From positions 1 to 64,000 of the forward strand of contig JAFYQK010000011.1 in the NCBI GenBank assembly GCA_017547165.1: DNA of 64,000 nucleotides, given 5' to 3'. Position 1 is the first letter of the stretch. Every line of letters starts with the position of its first letter. Shown here piece by piece: positions 7,385-15,447 of the stretch. The notes under the pieces were generated by a model. That model searched no databases and was not told where the DNA came from. It worked only from the letters and a program-made list of their open reading frames with translations. This stretch comes from Bacteroidaceae bacterium. GTDB taxonomy: Bacteria > Bacteroidota > Bacteroidia > Bacteroidales > Bacteroidaceae. The translations under genes were made by a program, and so were the position numbers.

Positions 7385-8464
7385 CTATATACTTATCTCC
7401 CCGCTACCCCAGCAGATGGTCTTCTCACGGTCGTAGATGCAACCGAACTGACCTGGTGCTATGCCTTGTATGGGTTGTGGCGAGCGCACTATATAACCCT
7501 CAGCATCGCGCTCTATCGTTCCGTCCATAAAATGGTCCACATGGCGCACCTTAAAGGAAATTTCCATGGGAGCATCGCCTTCACTGATTGGCAGAGGTTC
7601 GGTAATGGCATGGAAGTCAGCCAGGCGGAAAACGTGGCCATATTGCAACTGTGTGTCCCAGCCGTGTGCCACGAAGACCACATTCTTCCTGACGTTCTTC
7701 TTCACCACAAACCATGGTCCTCCACTCAGTCCCAAACCCTTGCGCTGACCTATGGTATGGAACCAGAAACCCTTGTGTGTACCCACTATACGGTTGGTTT
7801 CTATATCTATCACCTTGCCTTCCTGTTCGCCAAGGAACTTGCGCAGGAAATCATTGTAGTTTATCTTGCCCAGGAAACAGATGCCCTGACTGTCCTTGCG
7901 CTTGGCTTGGGGTAATCGAGCCTCGTTGGCTATGCGTCGCACATCCTCCTTCATCAAGTCGCCAAGAGGCAGAATCATGCGACTTATCTCTACACCCGAA
8001 AGTTGTGCCAGGAAGTCGGTTTGGTCCTTTACGGGGTCCTTGGCAACGCCCAACCAGCACTTGCCGTCCTTCTCTATGATGCGACCGTAGTGGCCCGTTG
8101 CTATCTTGTCGTACTTGTGCCCGACTTTCTCTTCGAAGGCACCAAACTTGATGAGTCTGTTGCACATCACATCGGGATTGGGTGTCAAGCCCTTCTTCAC
8201 ACGCTCTATGGCATAGCCCACCACGCGCTCCCAGTATTCCTTCTGCAGATCTATCACCTCCAGTTTCAGGCCGTAGCGGTGCGCCGTGGCCATACAGAGT
8301 TCTATATCCTCCTCGGCAGTGCACGACGAGTCCTCGCCCTCCATACCAATCTTGATGTAGAAGAGGTCGGGCTTATAGCCCTGTTCCACCAGCAGGTGCG
8401 TCACCACTCCGCTGTCCACTCCGCCGCTTATCAGCACGGCTATCTTTTGATTCTCAGTATTCAC
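7385..8464 (-). CDS. mnmA: tRNA-specific 2-thiouridylase MnmA
   Basis: 359 residues, the normal family length. MnmA activates U34 of Lys, Glu and Gln tRNAs with ATP and inserts sulfur. The PP-loop SGGVDSG is at 13-19; the two catalytic cysteines are Cys101 (PDVMCNR) and Cys196 (SQGICFLGK). The adjacent GHYGRI and TIGQRKGLG motifs are typical. The start codon overlaps the stop of the hexosaminidase gene by 4 bp (8461-8464), an odd functional pairing that implies coupled translation. Bacteroidetes often carry more than one mnmA copy, so this may not be the only one. Confidence 0.93.
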   Translation of the reverse strand: MNTENQKIAVLISGGVDSGVVTHLLVEQGYKPDLFYIKIGMEGEDSSCTAEEDIELCMATAHRYGLKLEVIDLQKEYWERVVGYAIERVKKGLTPNPDVMCNRLIKFGAFEEKVGHKYDKIATGHYGRIIEKDGKCWLGVAKDPVKDQTDFLAQLSGVEISRMILPLGDLMKEDVRRIANEARLPQAKRKDSQGICFLGKINYNDFLRKFLGEQEGKVIDIETNRIVGTHKGFWFHTIGQRKGLGLSGGPWFVVKKNVRKNVVFVAHGWDTQLQYGHVFRLADFHAITEPLPISEGDAPMEISFKVRHVDHFMDGTIERDAEGYIVRSPQPIQGIAPGQFGCIYDREKTICWGSGEISI

Positions 8465-10194
8465 TTTGCAATGAAGTGTTTGCCATACAAGCGTCCTGTC
8501 AGGTCGAACAGCACGGTGTCGGCAGTGAAACGTGTACGGAAATCCTCAAAGTCTTTCTTCTCCTCGGGGCTCCATGCAGCCTCGGCAACAGCCAGCAGAC
8601 GAGGGTATGCCAGATAGTTGAAGTAGTTGATGTCCGACACATGCTCTGTCCAGAATGTTGCCTGCACACCCACATAATGCTTACTCTTATCGGGGTCCTG
8701 CATCACCTTGTCTGGCACGGGTTGGTAGGCATACACGGCTGGCAACTGGTCACTCTGACGCCCAGTACCGGCAGCCACAGGTTCACCCTCACCATCGTGC
8801 TGTTTGCGGTTGATATAGTAGCAGCCGGGGCCCCATTCTGTGATGACGGCATCCAGACCCAACGAAGCTGCTACGGCAGCACCACCCTGACAGGGATTCC
8901 AACAGAATATCATCGCTCCTGTTGACTTAATGATATCCAAATCAGCACCACCAGCCGTTACACTCTCGTTCCACAGAATCATCTGCTTGCCACGAGCCTT
9001 GATATGGTCGTTCATCTGCTTTATGAAGTAACTCTGCAAAGGGCGGAAACGATGTTTGTTGTCCTCGCCAAGATCCTTCACCTTGCCTTCCTTTATCAAG
9101 TTCTGTAAGTGTTCCTGACACTGTGCATTGCCTTCCCATGCGTTGGTGGGGCACTCGTCGCCACCGATGTGTACATATTGTCCTGGGAATACATCCATCA
9201 CTTCGGTCAGTACATCGCGTGCAAACTGTACAGCCTTTGGATCGCCGACATTGAGCACATCGCTCCACACACCACCCTGGTAGGTCTGCACCTTGTGCTC
9301 ACCCTCGGGGTTGCAACTGAACTCGGGATAAGCAGCTAAAGCCGACATGATGTGTCCGGGCATATCTATCTCGGGAATTACCTCTATATGCAGATTGCGT
9401 GCATACTCCACAATCTCGCGACAATCCTCGTGGGTGTAGAAGTAAGGACCATAAGGTTTGCCCAACCAATAGTGTCCCTTCTCCATATCGGTCATACGGC
9501 AGTCACTTGCCACAGAACCAACGGTAGTCAGTCGTGGATATTTCTTCACCTCGAAACGCCAGCCCTGGTCCTCGGTCAGATGCCAATGGAAGTAGTTGTA
9601 CTTATATATGGCCATACCATCCAAGATGTGCTTTATCTCGTCCACGGTAAAGAAATGGCGGCCGCAATCGAGCATGAAACCTCGGTACCAGAAGCGTGGT
9701 TCGTCAGCTATCTCCACACAGGGCACCTCAGGGCGCTTTGCCAGCTTCAACCAAGGCAGTTTTTCCTGTGCCTGCTTCATATTCAACTCTGCCATCACAT
9801 TGGCTGGCATCATCTTCTTCAGTGTCTGGAAGGCGTAGAAGAAACCTCGGGCACTACTTGCACTGATGCTGATGCTCTTCTCTGTAACGCTCAGTGTGTA
9901 GCCCTCGTAGGCAATGCTCTTGTCCACCGTCATGTTTATGTCGGCATTCTTGCTCTTAGAGAACTTACCTTTGCAACCAGTGGTCTCTGCAATCACATCC
10001 ACAAACCTCTGTGCCTCCACCTTTAGACTATCGTCCAGCAGAGCAGCACCCACGGTGAACGATTTAGGGAATCTGTACACACTCTCGCCCACCTCCATCT
10101 GCTTGGGCATAGGGGTGATATTAACAAACTGCTTGGCCCCTACTGACAGGAACAAGTAAAACAAACACACGAAACACAAAATAAGTTTCTTCAT
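8461..10194 (-). CDS. Beta-N-acetylhexosaminidase (GH20)
   Basis: 577 residues with a signal peptide (hydrophobic 4-19, cleavage near VGA). An N-terminal alpha/beta domain (about 25-160) precedes the GH20 barrel. The catalytic pair is visible as HIGGDECPT with Asp346-Glu347; [14 protein letters not shown] (200-213) and PEIDMPGH (274-281) line the substrate site. Such enzymes remove terminal GlcNAc or GalNAc from glycans in the periplasm or at the surface. The gene follows its own consensus promoter at 10228-10259 and is coupled to mnmA downstream. With the sialidase and sulfatase at 43-49 kb it points to use of host or dietary glycans. Confidence 0.92.
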   Translation of the reverse strand: MKKLILCFVCLFYLFLSVGAKQFVNITPMPKQMEVGESVYRFPKSFTVGAALLDDSLKVEAQRFVDVIAETTGCKGKFSKSKNADINMTVDKSIAYEGYTLSVTEKSISISASSARGFFYAFQTLKKMMPANVMAELNMKQAQEKLPWLKLAKRPEVPCVEIADEPRFWYRGFMLDCGRHFFTVDEIKHILDGMAIYKYNYFHWHLTEDQGWRFEVKKYPRLTTVGSVASDCRMTDMEKGHYWLGKPYGPYFYTHEDCREIVEYARNLHIEVIPEIDMPGHIMSALAAYPEFSCNPEGEHKVQTYQGGVWSDVLNVGDPKAVQFARDVLTEVMDVFPGQYVHIGGDECPTNAWEGNAQCQEHLQNLIKEGKVKDLGEDNKHRFRPLQSYFIKQMNDHIKARGKQMILWNESVTAGGADLDIIKSTGAMIFCWNPCQGGAAVAASLGLDAVITEWGPGCYYINRKQHDGEGEPVAAGTGRQSDQLPAVYAYQPVPDKVMQDPDKSKHYVGVQATFWTEHVSDINYFNYLAYPRLLAVAEAAWSPEEKKDFEDFRTRFTADTVLFDLTGRLYGKHFIAK

Positions 10195-10227
10195 ACTAAT
10201 ACTATGTATCTATTTGTATTATGCCTA

Positions 10228-10259
10228 CAAAGATACAATTAAGTGAGCGATTTCACAAA
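10228..10259 (-). promoter_or_regulatory. Promoter of the GH20 gene
   Basis: Minus strand: TTTG (10256-10259), 20-bp spacer, TATCTTTG (10228-10235). The surrounding 36 bp (10232-10267) are duplicated imperfectly at 10308-10343, where the -33 word is kept but the -7 word is degraded (TATCATCG). Confidence 0.75.
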
Positions 10260-10307
10260 TTTATTTAATGAAATCCGAACGGGGATATCTTCGACAGTAA
10301 GGTCGAT

Positions 10308-10343
10308 GATACGATTAAGTCAGCGAAATAACAAATTTATTTA
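10308..10343. repeat. Second, degenerate copy of the promoter segment
   Basis: GATACGATTAAGTCAGCGAAATAACAAATTTATTTA-like sequence matches 10232-10267 at all but about five positions, in direct orientation and 76 bp apart. It lies between the merR stop and the functional promoter. A duplicated regulator-binding or promoter segment is plausible. Confidence 0.55.
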
Positions 10344-10390
10344 GGTAGGATCTATAAATTAGAATAACCATGATAGAACCTGCCTATAAT

Positions 10391-11221
10391 CTATTCAATT
10401 GGAATCTGAATGACAGACAGCCACTGTTCGGGATCGTCTTGATTCCAAGCACCGTCTATATAGCAGATGCGCGGATGCCCTACCATCTTATATCCCTGCT
10501 CTTCCATATAGCAGAAGGCCTCGGTATACGACTCATAGAAACGCTCGTAAGGTCCCACATGTTTCATACATAGAGCCTTTGGTACGGCAGAAAGATGCTT
10601 GAACTGTATGATATCACTATCTTCACCCATCTCTTCCACCTTCTCACAATATTCAATGTCAATATCCGTGAGGCGATACTCATTTCCGTGCTCTATGGTA
10701 AAACAATATCCAGGAGGCGGACATTGACACCCAAGGCGTTGCATCTCTGGACCAATTTTGTTCACGCACAACATTCCCAATGCGCTATAATCTGGAATAA
10801 TTTCACGATGACTTGCCACGATAATCTCTGGCAATGACTGAATACTGTATTTTTTCATTGAATTGATTTGTTTGTGAGAGTCTATCCACTTGAGCAATTG
10901 GTCGCGCCGCTTCGTAAGGATTTCTAACTGGCGCTCCGTTTCCACAATCTTTTCGGTCAGTTGGTCAATACTCGGCATATGCGAGCCATCTTCAAGCAGT
11001 CCCCTGATTTCCTCTAACGAGAAGCCTTGCCGTTGCAGTCCGCGTATGGTGTTGAGGCGTTGCATCTGCGCTATATTATAGTACCGATAGCCTGTCCACT
11101 CATCCACCTCATCGGGAAAGAGCAATCCTTTCTGCTCATAGTAACGCAATGTCTTCACTGTAACCTGCATCATCTTTGAGAACTCTCCGATTTTTAACTT
11201 TGTCTTATTACTCATAATCAT
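10391..11221 (-). CDS. MerR family regulator with GyrI-like effector domain
   Basis: 276 residues. A winged helix-turn-helix of MerR type lies at about 6-75 (KIGEFSKMMQVTVKTLRYYE, then GYRYYN), followed by a coiled coil (about 80-120) and a GyrI-like small-molecule domain (about 125-276). The layout is that of BmrR-type drug or metabolite sensors. Upstream is a 19-bp-spaced promoter with a central dyad, the classic MerR arrangement, which implies self-regulation. No efflux pump or obvious target gene is adjacent, so the ligand cannot be guessed. Confidence 0.85.
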   Translation of the reverse strand: MIMSNKTKLKIGEFSKMMQVTVKTLRYYEQKGLLFPDEVDEWTGYRYYNIAQMQRLNTIRGLQRQGFSLEEIRGLLEDGSHMPSIDQLTEKIVETERQLEILTKRRDQLLKWIDSHKQINSMKKYSIQSLPEIIVASHREIIPDYSALGMLCVNKIGPEMQRLGCQCPPPGYCFTIEHGNEYRLTDIDIEYCEKVEEMGEDSDIIQFKHLSAVPKALCMKHVGPYERFYESYTEAFCYMEEQGYKMVGHPRICYIDGAWNQDDPEQWLSVIQIPIE

Positions 11222-11243
11222 ATGATTTATTTGCTAGCGGATG

Positions 11244-11276
11244 CAAAGTTAAGACATGACCTAAGGTACGAGTCAA
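11244..11276 (-). promoter_or_regulatory. MerR-type promoter and operator of the regulator gene
   Basis: Minus strand: TTGACT (11271-11276), exactly 19 bp, then TAACTTTG (11244-11251). The spacer holds the dyad GAC-TCGT-ACCT-T-AGGT-CAT-GTC (11253-11274). An overlong spacer with a dyad centred in it is the hallmark of promoters that MerR proteins activate by twisting the DNA. Confidence 0.7.
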
Positions 11277-11307
11277 GAAAAAAACAAATTATTTGCACTT
11301 TACCTAT

Positions 11308-11340
11308 CAAAAAAAGGCGGTGAATATACTTCACCACCGA
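11308..11340 (-). terminator. Rho-independent terminator of the thiamine uptake operon
   Basis: Minus strand: GGTGGTGAA-GTATA-TTCACCGCC followed by TTTTTTT. It ends the TonB receptor-PnuT transcript. Confidence 0.8.
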
Positions 11341-11455
11341 AATAAGGTTACGATTATGCTTGCGAGTCTCTATTACTACAACTACTCTCACATGCTCTCC
11401 AACCGCTACCCTGAGATTAGGGAACGAGCCCTCGCCTACCCGCAGACTTCACCGC

Positions 11456-12058
11456 TCATCCGTTTAAAGACTCTGTTTCCTTCATCATCTTGCGCCAGCG
11501 GAGATAGCCGAGGACGGCGAAGACGGTGTATGCCACATGTATTCCTGCTTTGAAAGGAAGACCCTTGTAGGCAAGGAGAAAGACATCGATGATGTTTACC
11601 ACAAACCATAGCCACCATTGTTGCAGATACTTCTGTGCCATGGTCCACATGGCCACGATGGAGATGGCATTGGTCAAGGCATCCTGCACGGGCACGGTGG
11701 AATTGGTATAGGTATCCAAGAACCACCACGTCGCTCCCCAAATAAGGAAGAAGACAATAGCTAGACGCACCGCCACATCACGAGGCATGGAGGTGATGGC
11801 ACGAACCTGCTTACCGCTGGATGTTGTCACTCTCTTGCCAACAACGGGCAATGTCCAGAGCACCAGGCCATAGAAGGCTGCCAAAAGATAATAAACAGAT
11901 ATGGCCATGTCGCCATAGAGCCCCACCTCGTAGTAGAGGTAGATGTCGATAGCCGGCATAATGATGCCAGCCACCCATACCAACCAGTGAGCACGATACT
12001 CCCACCAGAGATAAAGTATTCCCAAAAGGGAAACAAATAAATCAAGATATTGAACCAT
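11456..12058 (-). CDS. pnuT: PnuC-family vitamin transporter, probably thiamine (PnuT)
   Basis: 200 residues, about seven hydrophobic segments, of the PnuC fold. The Trp-rich pair WWEYRAHWLVWVAG near the N terminus and WRKMM at the end are typical. PnuC relatives carry nicotinamide riboside, thiamine or riboflavin across the inner membrane by facilitated diffusion with intracellular trapping. The operon begins with a TPP riboswitch and a TonB receptor, so thiamine (PnuT) is by far the likeliest substrate. The last codons and stop lie in an ATGAGCGG repeat word. A thiamine pyrophosphokinase gene, often linked in Bacteroides, is not next to it. Confidence 0.82.
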   Translation of the reverse strand: MVQYLDLFVSLLGILYLWWEYRAHWLVWVAGIIMPAIDIYLYYEVGLYGDMAISVYYLLAAFYGLVLWTLPVVGKRVTTSSGKQVRAITSMPRDVAVRLAIVFFLIWGATWWFLDTYTNSTVPVQDALTNAISIVAMWTMAQKYLQQWWLWFVVNIIDVFLLAYKGLPFKAGIHVAYTVFAVLGYLRWRKMMKETESLNG

Positions 12059-12061
12059 AGT

Positions 12062-12129
12062 TTATGAACGGATTAGCGGGTGAGCGGTGAGCGACAACCG
12101 CTAATCGTTAATCGTTAACCGTTAACCGT
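12062..12129. repeat. Intergenic 7-bp-type repeats at the 3' end of the four-helix-bundle gene
   Basis: Units GAGCGGT, GAGCGAC, CGTTAAT, CGTTAAC and CGTTAAC in series. The repeat encodes the last residues (RLTVND) and stop codon of the upstream gene. Confidence 0.65.
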
Positions 12130-12482
12130 TTATTCCTCAGACCTGATAACATTTGGGCTATTGCTGTTGAACGAGTTTCGGCTTCTCTCAAATCTTCATC
12201 GTTGATAAATTTCAAATCGTGAGCTATTTCCAATTGGCACATTGTTTCACAAAGAGAACCATACGCTATTTCGATGAAGTGTAGTTGTTCCTTGGACGAA
12301 GCTCGCGACATACCTTCAACAAGATTGGACGGTATTGACACACAAGCCCTTCGCAATTGGTCACACAGAGCGTATTGCTCTTCTTTTGGAAATTGCTTTA
12401 GCAAAGCATAAACAAATATCACATAATCTTTTGCATGCTGATAAACTCGCAAGTCACGATATGTAAAATACTGAGTACTCAT
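12108..12482 (-). CDS. Four-helix-bundle protein (S23/IVS-encoded type)
   Basis: About 124 residues from the ATG at 12482 (MSTQYFTYRDLRVYQHA); an in-frame ATG at 12506 is less likely because the family normally starts with the Y-x-D-L-x-VYQ phrase. Four amphipathic helices with the conserved IPSNLVEGMSR and FIEIAYGSLCE phrases identify the family. Function is unknown; relatives occur in rRNA intervening sequences and as the Avd accessory protein of retroelements, but no reverse transcriptase is present. The gene sits between the thiamine receptor and PnuT and is bordered on both sides by 7-bp-type repeats, as if inserted into the operon. Confidence 0.8.
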   Translation of the reverse strand: MSTQYFTYRDLRVYQHAKDYVIFVYALLKQFPKEEQYALCDQLRRACVSIPSNLVEGMSRASSKEQLHFIEIAYGSLCETMCQLEIAHDLKFINDEDLREAETRSTAIAQMLSGLRNKRLTVND

Positions 12483-12537
12483 ATATTTAAATCTTGTAAA
12501 TAACACCTATATCTCCACGAACCGTCACAAAAGTTCG

Positions 12538-12590
12538 CCTCACCACTCACCGCTCATCCGCTAACCGCTAACACGCTCACCGTTAAAATG
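12538..12590. repeat. Intergenic 7-bp-type repeats at the 5' side of the four-helix-bundle gene
   Basis: CACTCACCGCTCATCCGCTAACCGCTAACACGCTCACCG is built from CTCACCG / GCTCATC / GCTAACC words, the reverse complement of the GAGCGGT/GTTAACG type. It overlaps the end of the TonB receptor gene. Confidence 0.65.
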
Positions 12591-14949
12591 AAAGTGTCAC
12601 ATGTCCCATCAGCGTGAAGCCGGCAGAGGGGATGTAACCTATCTGATAATAGCGATTGTCCTCGGTGAAGCCATAGTCGGGAACCACACTGCTATACACC
12701 CAACCGCTTTGTGCGAAATGACGGTTAAAGATGTTGTTGAGGTCAAGTCCGAAGACCGTCTGCTTCATGCCGATGGCATTCTTCCCTGGCTTGAGGGTGT
12801 AGCTTAAACGGATGGCTGTGGTGCTATAGCGTGGCAAAGAACGAGCCTCGCACTGGGTGTTGTCGAGATACTGACGGCTGACGAAATTGGTATGCCATAC
12901 TGCCTTGAAATCTCCGAAACGGAAGGTTGCCATACCATTGAGCACCACAGAGGGAGAGAAAGCAAGTGTGGAGTTATCATAGTGCTTGACCACGAAGTAT
13001 TCGTCCCAGTTGTGGCTGACATACTCATCGAAGTCCAGTATGCGATTGCGGCTGAAAGCTCCGTTCACATCCAATGAGAGCCACTTGAATGGGGTGTATC
13101 CAGCACTGACTTCAAGGCCCATACGATAGGAGTCGGAGATGTTGGTGGTAAGAGCTTCGCCTATGTCGCTCAACTGCCCTGTCTGCACCAACTGGTCTTT
13201 GTAGTTCATATAGTACATACCCGCCGAGAGATACCAGTTGGAGGCATCATAACTGTAGCCCACCTCCACATCGTGAAGACGTTCTGCTCGTGGTGCACCG
13301 CTCTGTCCGTTGTCGGTAAAGTTGTTGCGCTCCGGTTCGCGCGAACTCAAGGCATAACTGGCATAGGCACGATGTCCGTCCTTGTGCCAGGAGATACCTG
13401 CCTTGGGGTTAAGGAAATCATATGTCTGATTGATGTCCAGAGGCTGTGCCTGATAAAGTCCGTTGGCATCCTTCACGAACTTGTCGTTATAACCGTCCGT
13501 GCGGAAACCTACATGGCGATACTGCACATCGGCAAAGGCATCCCAATGCTTGGAAAGATGACAGGTAGCCTTGGCAAATAGCGACAGATCTGTCTTCCAG
13601 GCATCACTATCGTAATACTGATACTTGCCTCCCGGAGTGGGGATATAGTGCTGACGAAGGTCCTCGTTGCTAATGTAGGTGAGATAACCAAAGTGGTTAC
13701 CAGTGAATCCCTGTGCCGACAAACCTGTTATCACATCCCAACGATTATGCTTGTAGTTGGCATTCAGATGCAAGCCATAGGTGTGCTGTGTCAAACCCTT
13801 CTGACGCACGAAGTCCGATCTGTTGCTACCGTCCTTGGGCACATAGTTAAGTCCGAACTTACTTGCACCCTTGTTCTGATAGCGGAACTCGTCATAGTAG
13901 CCATAGCCATAGGTATAGCGCAAGGCAGCCGTAGTGCTCCAACGGTCATTGATGCGCCAAGCCATGGAGAGTATGTTGTGGTTCTGCCAGAAATTGTCCG
14001 TTGTCCTGTCCCACAAACTGCCGTCGCTCTTGGCATATCGCTCCGTTGTCCATGCCGAGGGATCGTCCCAATCCTCTATGAAACGCTCATAAAGACTATT
14101 GAACCTACCCAACCCCATGCGATAGAGGTCCTCGTAGGTGCGTACACCGCCATAAGCATTCAAACTATAGTCGTCATTGCCAGCCACTACACCATTCCAT
14201 GCCTGACCTGTACTCTCGAAATTACCCAGGTTTCTATACCTGAACACCAACCTGCTATCTTCGCTCAGCCATGCCACACCTGCCGTATAGTTTCCGCTCT
14301 TGCCGTGCGTGCCATGCAGATAGCCATCCGTTGTGGTTTGATAATATGCTCCGTCCACCACCCAATGCTTGCCGAGAAGACCCGTGGAAAACTGTCCTCC
14401 CATGCGCCATGTGTTGTACATTCCATAACTTCCCGTCAACTCCAGCATGGGGGCCTGTTGTGGCAATTTCGTCTGCATGGCAATGCTACCGCCGAAGGCA
14501 CCATCACCGTTACTACTGCTTCCCACACCGCGCTGAATCTGCACACTTCCGAGCAGCGATGCATAGGAGTTCATATTTGCCCAAAAGACGCACTGGTCCT
14601 CGGGAGAGTTCAATGGCACACCATCCAGCGTTACATTCACTCGGCTTCCGGCACTTCCTCGCATACGCATGTACACGGTTCCTGTGCCCAATCCATTCTC
14701 GCTCCACGCCATTAGTCCAGGCGTACGCGAAAAGAGGTATGGCAACTCCTGTGCGCCTGTAGAGAACTCCTGCAACTCTGCCTTGCCTATACGGCTCACG
14801 GCAAATGGAGCATCCTTTGGTGCGCTCACCGCCTTCACCACCAGTTCTCTCAATTCTTCCACCTGGATTGAATCCTGTTCACTCTCTCGTGCACAAACAG
14901 TGCTTGCCACACCAGCAAATGCCAATGCAGCCAGAAACATTCCTTTCAT
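12583..14949 (-). CDS. TonB-dependent outer-membrane receptor, probably thiamine
   Basis: 788 residues. A signal peptide (about 1-20) is followed by a short TonB-box region, a plug domain (about 35-150: LPYLFSRTPGLMAW, VRMRGSAGSRVNVTLDGVPL, VQIQRGVGSS) and a beta-barrel ending in GFTLMGHVTLSF with the expected terminal Phe. It lacks the SusC-type N-terminal carboxypeptidase-like domain. The gene lies downstream of a TPP riboswitch and is followed by pnuT, which identifies it as an outer-membrane thiamine or thiamine-phosphate receptor (the OMthi type). Expression should fall when TPP is plentiful. Confidence 0.9.
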   Translation of the reverse strand: MKGMFLAALAFAGVASTVCARESEQDSIQVEELRELVVKAVSAPKDAPFAVSRIGKAELQEFSTGAQELPYLFSRTPGLMAWSENGLGTGTVYMRMRGSAGSRVNVTLDGVPLNSPEDQCVFWANMNSYASLLGSVQIQRGVGSSSNGDGAFGGSIAMQTKLPQQAPMLELTGSYGMYNTWRMGGQFSTGLLGKHWVVDGAYYQTTTDGYLHGTHGKSGNYTAGVAWLSEDSRLVFRYRNLGNFESTGQAWNGVVAGNDDYSLNAYGGVRTYEDLYRMGLGRFNSLYERFIEDWDDPSAWTTERYAKSDGSLWDRTTDNFWQNHNILSMAWRINDRWSTTAALRYTYGYGYYDEFRYQNKGASKFGLNYVPKDGSNRSDFVRQKGLTQHTYGLHLNANYKHNRWDVITGLSAQGFTGNHFGYLTYISNEDLRQHYIPTPGGKYQYYDSDAWKTDLSLFAKATCHLSKHWDAFADVQYRHVGFRTDGYNDKFVKDANGLYQAQPLDINQTYDFLNPKAGISWHKDGHRAYASYALSSREPERNNFTDNGQSGAPRAERLHDVEVGYSYDASNWYLSAGMYYMNYKDQLVQTGQLSDIGEALTTNISDSYRMGLEVSAGYTPFKWLSLDVNGAFSRNRILDFDEYVSHNWDEYFVVKHYDNSTLAFSPSVVLNGMATFRFGDFKAVWHTNFVSRQYLDNTQCEARSLPRYSTTAIRLSYTLKPGKNAIGMKQTVFGLDLNNIFNRHFAQSGWVYSSVVPDYGFTEDNRYYQIGYIPSAGFTLMGHVTLSF

Positions 14950-15018
14950 GTTGTTTCTTTCGTCTCGTAATCAATGTTACGACCCTTTTTTGATTGAAAA
15001 AATGGTCCGCTCCCCTAC

Positions 15019-15040
15019 TCCTTATTATATATATAAGGAA
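15019..15040 (-). promoter_or_regulatory. Hairpin in the riboswitch expression platform
   Basis: CCTTAT-TATATAT-ATAAGG forms an AT-rich stem directly after the aptamer on the minus strand. It may be part of the switch, but the start codon is about 70 bp further, so the mechanism is not clear. Confidence 0.4.
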
Positions 15041-15049
15041 GACAAACCG

Positions 15050-15140
15050 TTCATACTCTCTACGCCGGCACTACCCGGTTCAGATCATTTAAGGGTATGT
15101 TCTCAGCAAGACCAATATCGGCCATGCACCCCTGATGACG
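15050..15140 (-). ncRNA. TPP riboswitch (THI element)
   Basis: The minus strand shows the conserved aptamer parts in order: GGGGTGC (about 15126-15132), CTGAGA followed by ACATACCCTT (about 15092-15106), then GATCTGAACCGGGTAGTGCC and GGCGTAGAGA. These are the THI-box segments that bind thiamine pyrophosphate. It precedes the TonB receptor gene by about 100 bp. Confidence 0.92.
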
Positions 15141-15144
15141 TTGG

Positions 15145-15175
15145 CAAAGGTAATACAATGTAGGATAATAACAAA
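15145..15175 (-). promoter_or_regulatory. Promoter of the thiamine uptake operon
   Basis: Minus strand: TTTG (15172-15175), 19-bp spacer, TACCTTTG (15145-15152), an exact consensus match placed just before the riboswitch. Confidence 0.8.
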
Positions 15176-15447
15176 GAGAATTGCAATTTTATTTCTACCT
15201 TTCTTCAAGAAAAGACCTTTGAATGCTGGTAAAGGGTACGGACAAGTGAGAGAAAAAGCAAATAATATTTGATTTTCCGAGTAATAGCACCTTCGACCTA
15301 TAGGTTAGGTGGTAGGAATAAGTGAGAGAAATCGTTCTTATAGCCTTTGCATTGTGCCATTTAGGAAAGTCCAAGGGGCACGATATGGCGATTGACGAAC
15401 GTTGCCTTGCGTAGTTTTCAGTTTTCCGTTTTTACCTTTCCGTTTCA
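15176..15447. other. Gene-free stretch with repeated intergenic segments
   Basis: No coding frame is supported. It contains two copies of AAGTGAGAGAAA (15245-15257, 15320-15331), a 39-bp segment 15334-15372 that recurs at 48956-48995 (word GCCTTTGCAT-W-GTGC), and at its right end TTTCCGTTTTTACCTTTCCG, which recurs next to the argF' stop at about 49657-49677. The last two pairs are shared with the other long gene-free region of the window. Confidence 0.5.

Noticed and set aside
12108..12482. Four-helix-bundle protein as Avd of a diversity-generating retroelement
   Set aside because: No reverse transcriptase, template repeat or variable repeat was seen in the window.
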